64,000 bases of DNA from Liolophura sinensis. Taxonomy: Eukaryota > Mollusca > Polyplacophora > Chitonida > Chitonidae. Made by a program: the position numbers and the translations under genes. The notes below the pieces were generated by a model. It was not told the origin of the DNA. It searched no databases and was given only the letters and a program-made list of their open reading frames with translations. The stretch covers positions 55,037,249 through 55,101,248 of the forward strand of contig NC_088295.1 of NCBI RefSeq assembly GCF_032854445.1, given 5' to 3'. Positions 61,023-64,000 of the stretch are shown piece by piece. Positions within the stretch are counted from its first letter, which is position 1; the number at the start of each line of letters is the position of its first letter.

Positions 61023-61705
61023 GCAATCTGTGCTGGGACACCTACTGAAATTGTTCGGATTTTTATTATTTTTCTTCCATTTCTTGAAAGCTTTTTGAAA
61101 GCATAAAAAACTGTAAAAGGAAATGTTTTTATTGGATGTTGTTGAAATTTGGTGATTTTAGGAACAAAATAAATTTTGGCTGTTCTTGGTTAACTTTGGT
61201 CACGTGACATGGCAGCCATCTTGTATTTTGATCAAAGCCTTTAAAATTTTTCTTCTCAAGAACCAACTAACCGATTCTTTTGACATTTGATGTACCTGTA
61301 GAGTGATCCCAGTTAGAGCAAGTTTGAAAAAATCTTGGACATTCATCGACAGTTTTGGAAGCTAGTCATTGATCAAAGTTATGATGTTCTAAAAAGTGTC
61401 TAATATTTATAATGTTTTCATACATTCTAGTGTATTTAGCGACGCTGACTCCCTATCTGCTTTCAGATTTTGTCTATCTTTGTAACTTTTTGAGATATGG
61501 TAAAAAAAAAAACTTTATTCAGTTATGTAATTTCTATGGCCTTTAACTCGAGAACTATAGTAGCTAGAAATGTGAAACTTGCACCAAATTGTAGCCCGAT
61601 ACATGCCCTTTCAGCACCATGCCAACAGATTTAAGCTATAACCCAAAAAATGTAACTCTTATTAGCGCAAATTCAACCATTAAAGAAATATTATGGTTTT
61701 CAGTG
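61023..61705 (+). repeat. Probable dispersed non-coding repeat
   Basis: A long stretch without coding potential but with repetitive-element style text: TTTTTATTATTTTTCTTCCA, GGTCACGTGACATGGCAGCC, CCAACTAACCGATTCTTTTG and TTTAACTCGAGAACTATAG. It resembles from memory a high-copy lophotrochozoan element. No second copy is in this window, so the call is tentative. Confidence 0.35.
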
Positions 61706-63119
61706 GTTTTCATGCCCATACGGAAGAGAGTGGCGTTTGGATGTCGCACAGAAAAGTAACTACGAAACTGTATGCCATGCCTTTCGAAAGGGGATCTTTT
61801 GTACAGAGAACTACACAGAACACTGGTTATTCCTTCTTACCATTTAGACCAAAATTTCACATCTATATAGTTTCCCAACATTTCCTGTCACCTACATGCA
61901 CCCTGTCCTTGCCTGTTCTCAAAACTGAACTGAACCCAGGAAAACTAGATGGGACACTAGAGTGGGGTGATTGCACGCCATGTGTCAAGCAACCTGAATT
62001 GTACATACTTAACCAGGTCCAGTGGTCGCCAAGGCCTAACTCAATCAAGACGCTGTGGTGGTTTTCAGCACTAGACGCATTGTATGATATCTGGTAGGGA
62101 TTGATTCAAACCCAGTTGATTATTTCTCATTTTTGTCATGCTTTTTCTCCATGTTATTGCCTGTTTTTGTAAATACTGTTACAATTGTACATGCAGGCTG
62201 AAAGTGTTGAGTTTTCCACTGTCTGTGTACTTTGGCAGTTGAAAAAAGCTATAAGTCATTATATATGATAGCATCTGTTGGTAAACAGATCGTTTCCAAA
62301 GCTTAATTCTTCCAATCATGGCAAATTCGTTCAGCGCATTACCTTCATACTTTTTTCTTATTTGACATTCAATTGGGCCTTGACGGTCACCAGCATAGCT
62401 GTAAGGAACATAACACCTTTAATTACAAATGTTTATGAGCAAAAGAAAAAAAGTTTACTAAATAAGCCTGTCTAACCCTATACTGCCATTAAGTGTGCAA
62501 ATATTGACCAATCACAGAGCATGGATATATTTGGCTATTTTGACGATGGGTGCCGTGAACAATGTGCACATATATTCCAGGCCATGGGAAAACAACCCAA
62601 TTATGCACCGATTGATGCTTCCTGAGACAGAATTTGCATCATGTTTGGGCACATGAACAGTTCTAAACGGCATAGAAAGGAGTAGCATTAACGTTCGATC
62701 AAGCTACTAGAAAGCCTCATGCAAATGTATATCACTGTTAATTGTTGTTAATCAGCTGAGATTTACAGATACTGTAAACAAAGATCATGCACTTACAAAC
62801 TTACTTAAATTTATCTGTAATTTATATAGTCAATATTTAAGTGCTTTGAGCTTGTTTTCTATCAGAATAAAAGTGAACACAGTGAACATCCATCTTGCCT
62901 ATAATCATGTACCTCAGTTATACCTCAGCTGTACCTCAGATACACCTCAGGCATCATATTCCAATTTCATTATCGTTTACTCTGTAGCTCTCTGTCCATC
63001 AGCATACCAATCACCAGGACAGCTACAGCACACCTACTGCACATAACTTTTCATCCTAGTTGACTTTAAAAAGTTGCATGCTTTAATTTATGACACTATA
63101 CATGACAGCATGTATGTAT
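61706..63119. other. No gene supported
   Basis: A 134-codon plus-strand frame (61693-62097) begins at the edge of the probable repeat and ends in ordinary sequence. It has no splice context, signal peptide or recognised domain. The rest is A+T-rich. Confidence 0.4.
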
Positions 63120-63400
63120 ATTTGATTGGGTTTTTATGTCATACTTAACAATTTTTCAGTCAAATAACAAAGAAGTCATTCAGTGTGTGAATATACACAC
63201 TGAAAGATTATGTCAATATTTTTGTGGCAAAGCAAATCGATCGTGATGCTGCCGAAGTGCCAATGTATCATGTCGAGAACACCAGACATGACACCCCAAC
63301 CAATCCTGTTTCATAGTTGCCCTCCGAGTGCACAACGCCAAAGTGGGGCAGCAGCAAATACATGACCCTGGTATGACCCACGCGACATTGACGTGACACT
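63120..63400 (+). mobile_element. SINE-like repeat, family B
   Basis: TACTTAACAATTTTTCAGTC, GATGCTGCCGAAGTGCC, GAACACCAGACATGACACCC and CCAAAGTGGGGCAGCAGC follow the family B order in a diverged copy. Confidence 0.75.
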
Positions 63401-64000
63401 GACGGTGACAGTCGCCAGTGACATGTCTTAAAACTAAGGCTAGCCAAGGATCTCGGCCAAGGATGTCTTTTAATATGGTGTTAGGCGTAGATCACGGGGT
63501 GGCTAGCTGTCCCCGCGTATCAGTAGTACATGCCTCTCTCAGACCGAGGTCTCGGGCTGAAGTGAGACTGGTACACAGGCTGGTGTATCGCAACTTTTCG
63601 TGTACAGGCTTCAATTTTAGTTTTCGAACAATCTCCAAAAGCTGAGACTTACCTGCATAAAATATCACACAGTATCAAAACAGATCTATACCATACTGCC
63701 TTTGAGAGCTCAAAGTTGTGCTTACGTACCGGGTATGCTATCTGTACTGTCATATACGTTTGACAGCCGGTCGCCTACAGCAGAATACAGGAAAACTCGG
63801 AATGGCAGTACCCAGGTATCTGTAAAGGGCGATTTCGGGAAAACTACTGCTCGATTTCGAAAGACCAGTTTCTAAGCTTTCTAAACTGACTATACTTGTG
63901 TTATTAACCATCGATTTTAGTACTTTATTCCTGTCCGGAACGGAGTCGACTGTGGTGAAATGCGATTACGATCGCTTCGGCAGGGGAGATAACTGGTGTG
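63401..64000. other. No gene seen
   Basis: Contains the word AGGGGAGATAACTGG at the very end, which recurs reversed near 38060. No exon is supported on either strand. Confidence 0.45.

Noticed and set aside
61693-62097. 134-codon plus-strand frame
   Set aside because: Starts at the edge of a probable repeat, has no splice sites or domain, and has codon usage like its surroundings.

Overview
This is eukaryotic genomic DNA, A+T-rich, with small exons bounded by GT/AG splice sites, long introns and many dispersed repeats. tRNA-derived SINEs with tails of repeated AAATA, a second SINE-like family, and frequent TAGGCCTA and AGGGGAGATAACT words suggest a lophotrochozoan, most likely a mollusc. That placement is inference. 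There are no operons, CRISPR arrays, rRNA genes or convincing functional tRNA genes.

Layout. (1) 0.5-2.3 kb, minus strand: the 3' exons of a cyclic-nucleotide-binding-domain gene. (2) 4.5-11.1 kb, plus strand: five phase-compatible exons of a probable secreted protein (LolA-like/ependymin-like, tentative). Its last intron holds a decayed RecQ-like helicase fragment between two arrays of a related 50-52 bp repeat. (3) 11-29 kb: mostly gene-poor, with SINEs and many tandem arrays (18 bp, about 30 bp, 126 bp x5, 10 bp, about 23 bp), plus two isolated candidate exons. (4) 30-31.3 kb, plus strand: an uninterrupted 430-codon exon of an unrecognised, disordered, lysine/serine-rich protein. (5) 31-41 kb: repeats, a long imperfect hairpin, and a promoter-like block near 36.4 kb. 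(6) 41-47.1 kb, plus strand: a complete four-exon ODF3/CIMAP-type sperm-tail protein gene whose first intron carries two non-autonomous DNA transposons. (7) 48.3-50.7 kb: remains of a non-LTR retrotransposon (endonuclease without reverse transcriptase) and a possible FLYWCH/MULE-type fragment. (8) 53.7-60.5 kb, minus strand: a NUDT18-type Nudix hydrolase gene rebuilt from seven exons, one of them a 16-nt micro-exon, with a 22-bp minisatellite in one intron. (9) 60.5-64 kb: repeats only.

The recognisable genes are independent eukaryotic loci and show no shared pathway. The axonemal ODF3 protein, and possibly the cyclic-nucleotide-domain protein, would fit ciliary or sperm biology. The most notable molecular observation is the cyclic-nucleotide-binding domain, where the arginine that normally holds the cyclic phosphate appears to be cysteine. 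I found no clear sign of a wholly new multi-gene system.
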